In this document: one piece after another, positions 44,546-53,829 of the stretch | Layout of the letters: each line of letters starts with the position of its first letter | Position numbering within the stretch: position 1 is the stretch's first letter | Assembly (NCBI GenBank): GCA_029931535.1 | Contig: JAQPZY010001581.1 | Coordinates: forward strand, 2,882,001 to 2,946,000 | Reading direction: 5' to 3' | From: Margaritifera margaritifera | Lineage: Eukaryota; Mollusca; Bivalvia; Unionida; Margaritiferidae | Length of the DNA: 64,000 nucleotides | Notes under the pieces: generated by a model | The model's database searches: none | Told to the model about the DNA's origin: nothing | What the model saw: only the letters and a program-made list of their open reading frames with translations | Translations under genes and position numbers: made by a program

Positions 44546-44700
44546 CAGAATTTGTTGTTTACCTTTGGAGCTGCGAGAACGCATTTACTGAGAGCTTGTA
44601 CAGATTCAAGTGAAACGCAAAGAACAAATTGCAGCCCTTACGACACAGACGTTTTGATCATTGCTTTTTGAATGTTATAAAAACGCTGATTAGTTTGATA
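44529..44700 (+). pseudogene. F-box-like short ORF overlapping BIR gene (Polinton D)
   Basis: ATG 44529 lies 17 bases inside the BIR frame and opens MDTLDDRICCLPLELRERIY, then a TGA at 44589. Open text continues (QVKRKEQIAALTTQTF). LPLELRERI resembles the first helix of an F-box. Because the same overlap and motif recur in Polinton C, this looks like a real gene that was overlapped with the BIR gene. Function unknown. Confidence 0.45.
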
Positions 44701-44893
44701 ATGTTCAAATAGTCAGACATTGATCAACAACTACCTGCCTCCTGTACGAATTTTGATGTTGCACTGATACTCAGAAATCCATGGAACGAAGTCCGGGAAA
44801 AGGTTAAAAACTGAAAGGAATAACGAAAACGTTTAAAAGAAATATCGCCTATAGACGAAACTCCATCATGGCGTGTGATGTGTGGGTGTGCTA

Positions 44894-45500
44894 ATGACTG
44901 AATTTAATCGATATGCTTTACCAGTAGATTCCATTAGGCAAACATGTGAATATTTCATCAAAAAAGACATTCATGTGAATGACTAATATAAAGCTTACCT
45001 TGCCGCGACTTTTGTCATCAGTGTTTCAGCAAATTCCGTGGAAGGAAGTCAATGACAGTGATCAAAACTTAGTGGATTACCAAGTACTGCTAAAAGAACT
45101 GATTCCACAAGACGACACGATTCCATTGAAGTTTGGACGACGTGTAGTGTGTGTGTTAGTAACTACTTTTCTTGATTTCGTTTAACAGCATATTAATTCT
45201 GGACAATTTATGAACAGTACATACAGCAAAGACATGGCCATCAAAACTTTATCTGCGAACGAAAAACTCATTGTGTGAAAAGTGTTGCAAATAATGACGA
45301 ACACGGATTGTGTATCTCCGTGTGAAGAATGGATTTGTCGTACTTTAACCACGCTTTATACTTACCAAGAAGTGTGTATAGCTAGTTGGTTACACCAACA
45401 GATTTACGACTGGAAGGATGTATGTGACTGGAAAAGTCTTGGCTTTGATGCTCGGATACAAGAGGTGGCTAGCTATACAAAAGACATTGTGTGTGACTGA
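44894..45500 (+). pseudogene. Unassigned helical protein, possibly Bcl-2-like (Polinton D)
   Basis: Text begins MTEFNRYALPVDSIRQTCEY (44894), changes frame near 44980 and continues to 45500 with two stops (about 45183 and 45276). It is helix-rich throughout. TIPLKFGRRVVCVLVTTFLDF resembles a BH1 segment (xWGRVVAL-type) and ASWLHQQIYDWKDVCDW resembles a BH2 segment (WIxxxGGWxxF-type), in the right order. Spacing between them is longer than in Bcl-2 proteins and key glycines are missing. A Bcl-2-like reading is attractive next to a BIR gene but is only a hypothesis. Otherwise this is an unknown Polinton protein. Confidence 0.35.
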
Positions 45501-45545
45501 TCAAAAATATAATTTAACTTTGAACCAGCAAGAGAAAAGCCAAAA

Positions 45546-45680
45546 ATGAAAGTAGAGCTAGAGTCTATTTTAGAATCAGTGGTAGAAGAACCAGAAATGG
45601 AGGACAAAATACTACGAGCCCACGAGAGCAGTGGTATCGTACAGATATATACCAATGATGAGGAAATGACATTCCCGTAG
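45546..45680 (+). CDS. Small acidic ORF (Polinton D)
   Basis: A 44-residue frame from ATG 45546 (MKVELESILESVVEEPEM...), strongly acidic, ending in TAG. No family match. It is placed between the helical ORF and a small membrane protein. Confidence 0.35.
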   Translation: MKVELESILESVVEEPEMEDKILRAHESSGIVQIYTNDEEMTFP

Positions 45681-45692
45681 AGATTAGAGTAG

Positions 45693-45854
45693 ATGAATTC
45701 AACAGAGACTAGAACGTCAGAACATTTACATAGATTAAATGCGACGCAGATACATCGAGAATGTTGCAATCGCACCTTTTTATATGCAGCTTTGGTGATT
45801 TTAAGTTGTCCCTTATTTTTGTATGCCTTATGTGTTTTCGTGTTAACATTTTGA
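45693..45854 (+). CDS. 53-residue single-pass membrane protein (Polinton D)
   Basis: An intact small frame from ATG 45693. The first 28 residues are polar, with two N-x-S/T sites (NST, NAT) and a CC pair. Residues 29-52 (FLYAALVILSCPLFLYALCVF) are one hydrophobic helix, and the chain ends right after it. Small hydrophobic proteins are common in viruses of this kind. No specific role can be given. Confidence 0.5.
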   Translation: MNSTETRTSEHLHRLNATQIHRECCNRTFLYAALVILSCPLFLYALCVFVLTF

Positions 45855-46048
45855 ACACTGACATTGAAATGTAAATATGTTTTTGTTGTGTTACACTACC
45901 ATGACCAGAAAAAATTAAACGTGTATAAAATATATAAAATGTCTTGTGTCATTAATGGAATCTCAGAATACAAAACACCATTGTTATAGCTGCATCCTCC
46001 GTTTTCAAAGTGATTGACGAAAAGTCAGACCGTCAAAGTTGAGAGGCA

Positions 46049-46696
46049 GTGTATCTTAGCCATCTATTTAACATGTTGATTGCTGGATCAAGCGGTTCAG
46101 GCAGAACCAAATTTGTCAAACGTTTGATCGAACACAATTCAAAATTGTTCGATCGTCCTCCACAACGTATAGCGTGGTATTACAAAGAGTGGCAATTGTT
46201 TTTCACGTTACTCCAAGAAAGTCAAGGAGAATCCATTTCATATGTAGAATGAATTAATTGCGAAGACGATGGGATCGTCTCTGACTTTAGTCAAGCACAT
46301 CTTGTCATCTTCGATGACATGTTAGGAGAAGACGAAAAAAAATTTTGGTTTACACGAATAGGACATAATCGTAATGCCAGTATTATTTACACTACTCAAA
46401 ATTTATTTCAACAAAGTAAAGCGCATTGCACTATCAGTCTCAATGCACATTATGTTGTATTGTTTAAAAGTTCAAGAGATAAATCTCAAGTGCAAGTGTT
46501 AGCTAAACAGTTAAGAATACCTTAGCTCAATTATGCCTATGTCGATGCCACTCAGTTGCCACATGCGTATTTATTCATCGATTTAAAACCGACCACTCCC
46601 GATCATTTGAGATTTCGTACAGATGTGTTTCACGATTCGTGTCAAGAAGTTTGCCGTATCATTTACTTGTCACCTTCCTATTTTTCGTCTGTCTAA
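46049..46696 (+). pseudogene. Packaging ATPase, HerA/FtsK type (Polinton D)
   Basis: One frame of 215 codons holds the whole domain, broken only by TGA near 46250 and TAG near 46523. The Walker A region reads FNMLIAGSSGSGRTKFVKRL, with arginine in place of the essential lysine (GSGRT for GSGKT). Walker B is AHLVIFDDML (about 46300-46330) and the sensor-like segment is IIYTTQNLFQQ. The tail LPHAYLFIDLKPTTPDHLRFRTDVF matches the usual C terminus. Because the lysine is lost, this copy would not hydrolyse ATP even if the stops were read. The family drives DNA packaging. Confidence 0.9.
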
Positions 46697-46745
46697 AACA
46701 CTATAACAACATCATTCACTTCTTTCCATTCTAATAGTATTCAAC

Positions 46746-47114
46746 ATGACTTTCTTTCAATCTTATTCTTCTGCCAAATTGATTCGTGCACTGTATACCA
46801 TCAGTCGCGAAAACAAAAATGCACAAATACGTTCACATTTGTTTGAAGCTAGTCGCAAAGTAGTGTAACAGATGTTTGCTTTGACAGCACGACAGTTACT
46901 TCAAGGCATCATTCACATACCACATCAAACAAAACTTTTTTCTGAAAAACATAAAGTAGCTTTATCACTACTGGCTGATCCAAAAATCGATACGCAAAAC
47001 CAAAAAACAAATGATTTTGAAACTGGTGAAAGTGGATCTTTAGGAGGTGTCATTATTTGTTCACTTTTAAAATGGGATCCTAATGCCAAAGCTAAAAAAA
47101 ACCAAATCAACTAA
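46746..47114 (+). pseudogene. Small Polinton protein with 'GxLGG' hydrophobic tail, copy 1
   Basis: A 122-codon frame from ATG 46746 with one internal TAA at 46866. Helical, with ARQLLQGIIHIP, KHKVALSLLADPKI and GSLGGVIICSLL. The layout (helical core, basic link, Gly-rich hydrophobic end) equals that of the protein at 47761-48093, so the two appear to be paralogues. Such proteins are near-universal in Polintons and have been compared with small adenovirus core or membrane-active proteins. Confidence 0.5.
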
Positions 47115-47335
47115 AAGACAGGAAGCCAAAAAGAAGAAAGGTGGTGGTGAAGCAAGTTCACACTCTAATAAAAAGAAGAAAAAAAAGACCCATAAGAAGT
47201 CACAAGAAAAACACTCCAGCAAGAAAGAGAAGTACTGCCGCTAGAAAGCGCACGTATTCACGAAAACCACGCTTGGTGACGGTTTCTCCTACCACTTTTT
47301 CTTCTACTCCATTCATGATGATGCAAAAAACTTGA
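47083..47335 (+). pseudogene. Highly basic core-like protein (Polinton D)
   Basis: Frames from ATG 47083 (MPKLKKTKSTKRQEAKKKKGGG) and, shifted, 47141-47335 (IKRRKKRPIRSHKK, ARKRTYSRKPRLVTVSP) are lysine/arginine-rich. A single-base shift inside a poly-A codon run probably split one gene. The composition suggests a DNA-condensing virion core protein, an inference from charge and context. Confidence 0.45.
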
Positions 47336-47760
47336 TTTAAGACCAGTGTTTCCCAATGTAATAAAAAAAGGAACTTCTTCTTTTCCGGGGACAAAGACGT
47401 CTTCTTCTACTGTTCTACCTGCTGCAGCTGCTGCAGCCAAAAAGTGGCCTCTCTTAAGACAAAAGTACCAGACGGAACAGGTGTGTTACAAAGTTTACTG
47501 GATTTATCCAAATAAGAACTGGCAAGATTATGTCTGTTGAAAACACCAGTAGTACCTACAGTCAAGTTGATACGACGTACCAACAATTAGTGGAGACGAA
47601 TTCTAGTATAAAAAGGAGGAAGTGTTGGATAAGATTCACTTCAGTTTTTTGCTCCTGAAAAAAAGATGTCACGAAGTTCACACCATCATCGTCCCAAGAA
47701 ACCGTCTTCCAAAAAAGAAAAAGTTGACTTCCTCATTGTTTAGATAAAAGTTAGGATGTT
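47336..47760 (+). other. Unassigned stretch with short frames (Polinton D)
   Basis: The frame 47346-47540 has a poly-alanine segment (AAAAAAKKW) and LLRQKYQTEQ. A second short frame starts at ATG 47665 (MSRSSHHHRPKK). Neither is assignable. Confidence 0.35.
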
Positions 47761-48093
47761 TTGTCAGTATTGACCAAATCCACTGCTCCGATGCGAAAAC
47801 AAGCAATTCAGAACCCACCTAAAGAAATCATCGATATCGTGTGTGAATGTTGTTTGAACGTTTTGAAAGGAACGGTGCCATTGTCCAAGATACAGAAACA
47901 GCGATTAGTACGACATCGTCACCTTTTTCGCCAAATGGTGATAAAGAAAATATCCATCAATCAAAACAAGAAAAAAAAAATGCTCGTTCAAGGAGGAGGA
48001 TTTCTACCCATGCTGATAGAACCATTGTTAAAAGTGGCTGCTCCTTTGTTAGGATCGATTGCCCGACCTCTTTTAGGAGGAGTGATGAGATGA
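47761..48093 (+). CDS. Small Polinton protein with 'GGGFL' hydrophobic tail, copy 2
   Basis: An intact 110-codon frame (first residue from TTG; an internal ATG lies at 47791). It reads IIDIVCECCLNVLKGTVPLSKIQKQRLVRHRHLFRQM as a helical core, then NKKKKMLVQGGGFLPML and a hydrophobic Gly-containing end LLKVAAPLLGSIARPLLGG. This pattern (LKG.V.L...QK..L..H/Y...LR...KK..L.Q.GGFL) is a hallmark of a conserved small Polinton protein with suggested kinship to adenovirus pX/pVI-type proteins. It overlaps the next ORF by four bases. Confidence 0.65.
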   Translation: MSVLTKSTAPMRKQAIQNPPKEIIDIVCECCLNVLKGTVPLSKIQKQRLVRHRHLFRQMVIKKISINQNKKKKMLVQGGGFLPMLIEPLLKVAAPLLGSIARPLLGGVMR

Positions 48094-48287
48094 AGAAAAA
48101 GAAGAAGAAAGGACACACTTTTCTGGAAGGATATCACACTTCTACCCTTGGATCTTATGGAAGGGCGAAACCTCACTTTATTTCCATGCAAACGATGGAT
48201 GGAACTCCATCGTTGATACGAACAACTCATTTATCTCCTAATCCTAATCTCACCGAGCTGTCACACAAGAAAAATGACAATCGTTGA
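48090..48287 (+). CDS. Small lysine-started ORF, unassigned (Polinton D)
   Basis: An intact 65-codon frame beginning MKKKKKKGHTFLEGYH. It starts inside the stop of the previous gene (ATGA-type overlap) and its own TGA overlaps the following ATG at 48287. The tight packing argues for a real gene. No family match. Confidence 0.5.
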   Translation: MKKKKKKGHTFLEGYHTSTLGSYGRAKPHFISMQTMDGTPSLIRTTHLSPNPNLTELSHKKNDNR

Positions 48288-48667
48288 TGGATCGAACAGA
48301 TTTGTCAGAAAGAAATAAATCGCAACGGTACGGACAATTATTGCAACGTCTTCAACTGCTTCACCAGAAAGCTTTAGACGAAACAGCTAAAACTACTCTG
48401 AGAGATTTCAAGAATGTCATGAAAACCAAAGAAAAACAAAAAGCAAAAAAGACGATGACAGAAACAGCTACCAGGATGGAAGACACAGCAAAAGAAACAA
48501 GAGATGTGTTTCAAACCCCGTCTGCTCAAATACCTAGTATGACAGCCTCTTTGTTGACACCTTCACCTACTCCCAGACGAGAAGAAATGAAAGCTTGGGT
48601 CAAGAAGATGATGTCGACACCCTCTTCAGCAAAAGAAGAAAAAGAAAGAACGGAAGACAAAAGGTGA
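48287..48667 (+). CDS. Coiled-coil protein, unassigned (Polinton D)
   Basis: An intact 126-codon frame from ATG 48287 (an upstream TTG is also in frame). The N-terminal two thirds are charged helix (SERNKSQRYGQLLQRLQLLHQ, KNVMKTKEKQKAKKTM). The C-terminal third has TPSPTPRREEMKAWVKKMM and an acidic-basic tail. It could be a scaffold or core protein. Function unknown. Confidence 0.5.
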   Translation: MDRTDLSERNKSQRYGQLLQRLQLLHQKALDETAKTTLRDFKNVMKTKEKQKAKKTMTETATRMEDTAKETRDVFQTPSAQIPSMTASLLTPSPTPRREEMKAWVKKMMSTPSSAKEEKERTEDKR

Positions 48668-48679
48668 AAAAAGAAATCA

Positions 48680-49877
48680 ATGACAACTCCTACATCTCAT
48701 CATACACGTCAAGCGTCGTCGCAATCCAAACAAATACCACACGAACAGTGGGTGACTTATTGAGGAGCAGCAACCAAAACAGCAAACCACATCATATACA
48801 CACTTTTAGCCAGCATTTACTACAACCATACTCATTCTGCTGTCTAGGAAGGAATTCAAAAATTGTATCGTGTTGCTAAAATCAAACTCAAAAGTTTACA
48901 TCTGCAAGCTTGGCGACAATGGTTATAAAAACAATTGACGTACAAGTTACACAAACTCATTCGACGAAAATTTTCCAGAAGTCAAACCAAAGTAGCAAGC
49001 ATCGATTATCAATGGCAAGAAGATTTAGCAGATGTCTCTCATTTAGCGTCGTACAATCGAGGTTACAAATATTTGTTTTGTGTCATTGACGTGTTTTCAA
49101 AATCAGCTTGGGTAGTTCCTTTGACTACTAAAACAAGATCCGATTTAGTGCGAGCTTTTGAAACAAAGTGGTCGACATCCTCTACGATGGCAAACAAAGG
49201 CACGAAATTTCTGACCGAAACTTTTCAAAAAGAATTAAAAAAGACACATTCATTTTTTTCACCACTGAAAATCCTGAAACAAAAGCTAGTGACGTGGAAC
49301 GTTTTCAAAGAACTTTCAAAGAACGTATGTGGAAATATTGTACACATCAACACACTCTCAAATACATCGACATGTTACCACGTCTAGTCAAAGCTTACAA
49401 TCAATCGTACCATTGAACCATCGAATGTGCACCAGAAGAAGTTACACCTGAAAATGAAGTGATGGTGTTTGATCGATTGTTTTGAACGTCACAAACCAGA
49501 AAAAGATAGAAGTGTTAAACACCGGAGATTGGGTTTGCATTGAAAAAATAAAACGCACTTTTGACAATGGCTATTTATCTAACTGGACGACAAAATTGTT
49601 TCGTGTCTCTGGACAAGTGCGTGGACGTGATCGTCCTGTCTATAAATTGGAAGATATGAACGGAGAAGTGTTAAAAGGACCTTTTTACTTGCCTGAGTTA
49701 CAAAGAGTGACCAAGAAAGAAGACGACGTGTACAATATCGAAAGCATTCTCGATCGAAGAACACGTAAAGTGGGAAAACGTCGACTTCAAGTAAAGAAAG
49801 TTCGTTGGAAAGGATATCCATCCAGTTTCGATTCTTGGATTGCTTCTTCACAAGTCATCGACTTTAAAAAGAAGTAG
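48680..49877 (+). pseudogene. int: Chromodomain integrase (Polinton D)
   Basis: The N-terminal region has GGIQKLYRVAK, QAWRQWL and KLHKLIRRKFSR. The catalytic core shows WQEDLADV (first D, about 49015) and YLFCVIDVFSKSAWVVPL. The second-aspartate site reads MANKGTKF, where D is replaced by N, then ENPETKASDVERF with the catalytic E kept in a shifted frame. An SH3-like part (LNTGDWVCIEKI, GYLSNWTTKLF, YKLEDMNGE, FYLPELQRV) and a C-terminal chromodomain (YNIESILDRR ... VRWKGYPSSFDSWI) complete it. Stops at about 48760, 48928 and 49414 and shifts at about 49165 and 49484 break it. Chromodomain integrases are typical of Polintons. Confidence 0.9.
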
Positions 49878-49888
49878 AAGTTACCACC

Positions 49889-50254
49889 ATGCCGTTAAAC
49901 ACAGTTACCTCTCCTTCTCAGAGTTCCTCTCTTCAAAAACTACAAAAACATCCACTCTGGGTGTGGTGTGGAAAACATGTCCCTAAAAATCAAAGCATCT
50001 TTTTCTGCCAAATCTTTATGATGTATTGTGTCATCACATCAGCCATTAGAAATCTGAGTTTGCAACAAGGAGATAAAGAATTGTGGACTACTTTACTCAG
50101 CAGTTGCATTGATTATCTTCTTCCTAGTCCATCTTTGAAATATACCGACAATAACAGCAACAACAGTGGCATCGCCGCTAAACGCCAGTCACAACTCTCT
50201 CCAATCACAGTAACAGCCCTGTTCAAGAACAGTTGGAAATTCATTCTGCTTTGA
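49889..50254 (+). CDS. Unassigned 121-residue ORF (Polinton D)
   Basis: An intact frame from ATG 49889, context ACCATG. The middle is hydrophobic and helical (SIFFCQIFMMYCVITSAIRNLSLQQG, LWTTLLSSCIDYLLPSP) with serine/asparagine-rich ends. It lies between integrase and penton genes. No family match. Confidence 0.45.
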   Translation: MPLNTVTSPSQSSSLQKLQKHPLWVWCGKHVPKNQSIFFCQIFMMYCVITSAIRNLSLQQGDKELWTTLLSSCIDYLLPSPSLKYTDNNSNNSGIAAKRQSQLSPITVTALFKNSWKFILL

Positions 50255-50291
50255 CAACGAATGACTCCTGAGAAACCAGAACAATTGAACT

Positions 50292-51185
50292 ATGAATAAC
50301 CAATTTTACTTAACCTCACCTTGTGACAGTTCTATGGATGTGTTTCCGAATAACGAATTATGTTGTTTCACGGCCAAATTACCTCAAGCCATACAATTTA
50401 ATCAGGAAGCTCATTGGGAAGTAGCTTTGGTAGAAATCATTCATCCTACTCAAGCTACCTATATCAACGAAGGTCAAAACACTTTCCTCGTCGATATCCT
50501 CAACGAACAAGTCCAAGAACACATGGACAAGAACGATCCTGTCTATTACAAATCCAAAAACCCATCGCCAGCCAATCCTCAATTGAACACCTAAACCATA
50601 AGAATTCTTACATGATATTATTTCAATGCTCAACATCTGGGTCGAAACGATTTCAGCTATGTTCAACGATCGGTTTGGCAAAGCACTGGAGAAAATTCGC
50701 TGAAGAGTACTGATCGAGTACCATAAAATTGCTCATCGTCTTAAAACATATTTTTTCTGACGACAAAACGATGACCTTGTTTCAGTTTGTTTTTGCTATT
50801 CTGGGTGGATACAACTCTCTCGCCCCTATGAAAGACATTCACAACAATGATAGATTCTATAAGTATTTTTGCTACCCTATCGAATTGAACGAAGGACTAA
50901 ATTTGCTGTTTTTATGATGTCGTCGAGTATAACGTCGTGGGAAACACGGCTGCTCCGTTGCTGATAGTCATTCCTTTCAAAGTGGATTCTGCCATAGGTG
51001 CTTACGATGAATGAGGAAACACGTATCACGTTCACCTAGAATTTGTATATCCTCATTATCTTCCTGTCAGTAAATTGTATTTTGACAGTGTTAATATTAG
51101 CATAAAAGGAGATCATAGACAAAATATTCTATTCTCGAAAGGAAACCCACGGTGAAACTACATTTTCCGAAACGATTCTCCAGTG
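50292..51185 (+). pseudogene. Penton/minor capsid protein (Polinton D)
   Basis: From ATG 50292: FYLTSPCDSSMDVFPNNELCCF, AKLPQAIQF, HWEVALVEIIHPTQ, NEGQNTFLVDI. This is the standard start of Polinton pentons (FPNN..F...L...I.....WEVAL.EI). The C-terminal part is recognisable from about 50915 as YDVVEYNVVGNTAAPLLIVIPF and FVYPHYLPV. The middle is broken by several stops and shifts between 50590 and 50915. Predicted vertex protein of the capsid. Confidence 0.85.
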
Positions 51186-51196
51186 AATTTTAACAC

Positions 51197-51617
51197 ATGT
51201 ATCGAGCGTGCCAAGGAGTCGCTTGACAACAAGGACATGGTTTATGAGATATGTTAAAATCCGCTTTTCGAACGGTAGCACCTATCTTGAAACCAATGGT
51301 GATTCGAGGATTGCATGCTTTAAAAGATGCAGCTTTGATGCAAGGAAAATAATTTCTCCAAAACGTACTCATCAACAAACAAAGTCCTAAAGAAGCGTTC
51401 ATGAGAGCAGGAAAATGTGTTGCTTCAAACTGGAAAAGATCTCCTAGGGCGCCGAGACACCCCTATAAATTTGCTTCACACTCCTGGAAAAGGCATTACT
51501 TCCTCCTCAACGCGACAAAAAAAGACGTCTAAAACCCTTCAGAGCTCATAGACACGTTCAAAAAAAGAATAAGAAAAGAAGAACAGCGGTCAGAGAAATG
51601 AACGTTTTTGATTACTA
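51197..51617 (+). pseudogene. pVI-like minor capsid/membrane-active protein (Polinton D)
   Basis: From ATG 51197 (MYRACQGVA), with TGA/TAA interruptions, the text has the amphipathic LKSAFRTVAPILKPMVIRG, HALKDAALMQGK and a basic C terminus ending RRTAVREMNVFDY in a neighbouring frame. Position between penton and MCP and the K/R-rich end with a final DIF/VFD-type motif match the pVI-like genes of Polintons. In adenoviruses protein VI lyses endosomes. The role here is an inference from family. Confidence 0.6.
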
Positions 51618-51624
51618 ACTGAAA

Positions 51625-52897
51625 ATGATGCACCGAGATTCTTGCGAATGTTCCAAGCCACCGACGATGATGACTATGCAAGAATCCCAATGGGTAAAAT
51701 TTCATCCTGTGTCATCTTTGACCACCTCAACACCTATCGAATTTGAAATCAAAGGACAAACCTGAAAGTCAAAGTTCTCAAAGTGGACGACAGCAATCCA
51801 GGGGAAGATGCCAGAGTAGTCCCCGTCAACAATTTCATGCATTCGTTGTTCATCGAAGTGAATTTGTACTTGAATAACAAACTAGTCAGCGGCAGCATGG
51901 ACACTCACCCTTACCAAGCTTACCTAGAAGATCTCCTGACGCACGGAAACGAAGTCAATAACACACATCTGGATGCCTCCGTGGTATGGACATCTAAAAA
52001 TCTGGATGTCTTCAACGAAACAGAGTTGACAGAAGCTGACGATCCTCACAATGTTGAGAGAAAATGAAACAGGGACACAGTTTAGAAATGATGGGTTGTT
52101 TGCATTTGGACATGTGGTTGTAAGACACGTATTTGTTGAATGGTGTGGATGTACGCATGAGACTGAATCGAAGCAGTACCATGTTCCATTTGATGGCTAA
52201 ACCTAATAAGTGCAAAATGAACATCGAAGAAGCAAGACTTTACGTGCGCCGTGTGGAATTCTTACCTCAAGTGGGAAACGACGTTAGTCAACCTCTGAGC
52301 AGAACGACAGCCATGTATCCTCTACGACGAGCGGAAGTCAAAACCTTCACTATTGCCTCTGGACTCCGATCCAAGATCGAAATTCATGTCTTCCAAGGAC
52401 AGCTACCAAACCTTTTGCTCATTGTCATCGTCCGCAGTGCGGCCCTCAATCAAAATCCTTTCGACTTCCAATACTTCAACGTGTCCAAGATAGAAGTCAC
52501 CCGAGATGGCCAGACGTTGTGTACCAGACCCTTTGAACCTAACTTTGCCCAGAAATATTACTTGAAATCTTCCTTGATACTGTATAAAGCCATGGGACAG
52601 TTAGGTACCAACAGCAGCCACGGTATTTCGTGCGACGATTATGCAGGATGATATGTTTTGTGGGGATTTGATTTCACTCCAGACCAATGCAACGACGAGG
52701 GACATTTCCATCCTATAAAATCGGGCCAACTTCGTGTGGAACTCCTGTTCGCAGTAGCTCTGGCAAGCACAGTGAACGTCACCTTGTATGCAGAATTTGA
52801 CAATACTCTGGAAATCAACAGTTTGAAAGAAGTGATCCTAGCCTATAAGAAGAAAAAAGATAGAACACGAACCTATGGAGATAGGCGTAGAAAATGA
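51625..52897 (+). pseudogene. mcp: Major capsid protein, double jelly roll (Polinton D)
   Basis: From ATG 51625: MTMQESQWVKFHPVSSL and TPIEFEIKG. After a shift come KVLKVDDSN...VVPVNNFMHSLFIEVNLYLNN, HPYQAYLEDLLTHGNEV and DDPHNVERK. Then MLNGVDVRMRLNRS, FHLMAKPNKCKMNIEEARLYVRRVEFLP and MYPLRRAEVKTFTI follow, with VFQGQLPN, NQNPFDFQYFN, VTRDGQTL, GFDFTPDQC and GQLRVELLF at the end. This covers both jelly rolls at a normal family length (about 420 codons). Frame changes lie near 51770 and 52070-52130, plus a TGA at 52649. The N-terminal IDLANTYL-type segment is deleted. Confidence 0.9.
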
Positions 52898-52989
52898 TTT
52901 TTTTTAATTTTTTTTTAAAATATATATCCAGAACAACAACAGTCACAGACCAAAAGTGAAGAAGGAGAAAATACAGTCATGATATCAAG

Positions 52990-53313
52990 ATGGCCACAAC
53001 AAGAAGAAAAAATTACAGACTTAGCCAGAGAACATATTATTCTAAAATTGATCGTCCTAGTCAGAAACAACACGACAAATGTTTGATGATGAGTTCAGAA
53101 GAAAAGTTGGAAAAGTTTCTGGAAGATGCATGGGATTTCATCTCAGAAGAGGAGATTTTGAAAAAAAGGTATAAAGACTTGCGTGACCATTCTTTACCTC
53201 CATTGACTTCGCTGGAGACGAAACGATATGGAAGCTCCCTTGCAACAGAGTACGGAGACTACTCGTGCATCGACTTACTTGACAGATATTTTCAAGGAAA
53301 AAGTAAGGCGTGA
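52990..53313 (+). CDS. Unassigned 107-residue ORF (Polinton D)
   Basis: An intact frame from ATG 52990, basic at the N terminus (MATTRRKNYRLSQRTYYSK) then acidic and helical (SSEEKLEKFLEDAWDFISEEE). It lies between MCP and protease. No family match. Confidence 0.45.
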   Translation: MATTRRKNYRLSQRTYYSKIDRPSQKQHDKCLMMSSEEKLEKFLEDAWDFISEEEILKKRYKDLRDHSLPPLTSLETKRYGSSLATEYGDYSCIDLLDRYFQGKSKA

Positions 53314-53350
53314 AGTGATTACCTATCATTACCTGTGAAAATATAAAAAA

Positions 53351-53827
53351 ATGGATACCTGGGAACTTCATTACCTTCTGACTCACAGTTTGTACACAGC
53401 TTCTTGAAATCCAGTGGTGTGTGCTAAAGATGAACTTCCTCATCGGAAACCTAAAGACGTTAAAGCCAATGTCATCAACACGGACGACAGTCATCGACCA
53501 GGAAACCAATGAAACCATTGGGTAGCCTCCTATGTTCCCAACGACCAGAGTGTGGAATATTTTGATTCTTGTGGATTACCCTCTCCTCTGGAAGATGACA
53601 TCTTCGACTTTACAAGAAGAAATGCTGTATTTACTCAATTCAATAATGTGAGATTACAAGGATCAGATTCCCTTGTGTGTGGACAATATTGTGTGTATTT
53701 TCTTCATCAACGCAGTCTTGGATTTTCTTTAGAACATTTAGTGACTTGTTTTGACCGTGAGTATTCTAGAAACGACGATAAATTAAAAGGTGGTTTTGTG
53801 AATATTATGGCTATGTATCTTCTTTAA
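53351..53827 (+). pseudogene. pro: Adenain-like capsid maturation cysteine protease (Polinton D)
   Basis: One frame from ATG 53351 with two TGA stops (about 53405 and 53511). The catalytic landmarks of the adenovirus-protease/Ulp1 class are present in order: NHWVASYV (His), VEYFDSCGLP (acidic residue), VRLQGSDSLVCGQYCVYFL (Gln and nucleophile Cys). The C-terminal RSLGFSLEHLV matches Polinton proteases. Only the stops inactivate it. The family cleaves capsid precursors during maturation. Confidence 0.9.
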
Positions 53828-53829
53828 CA

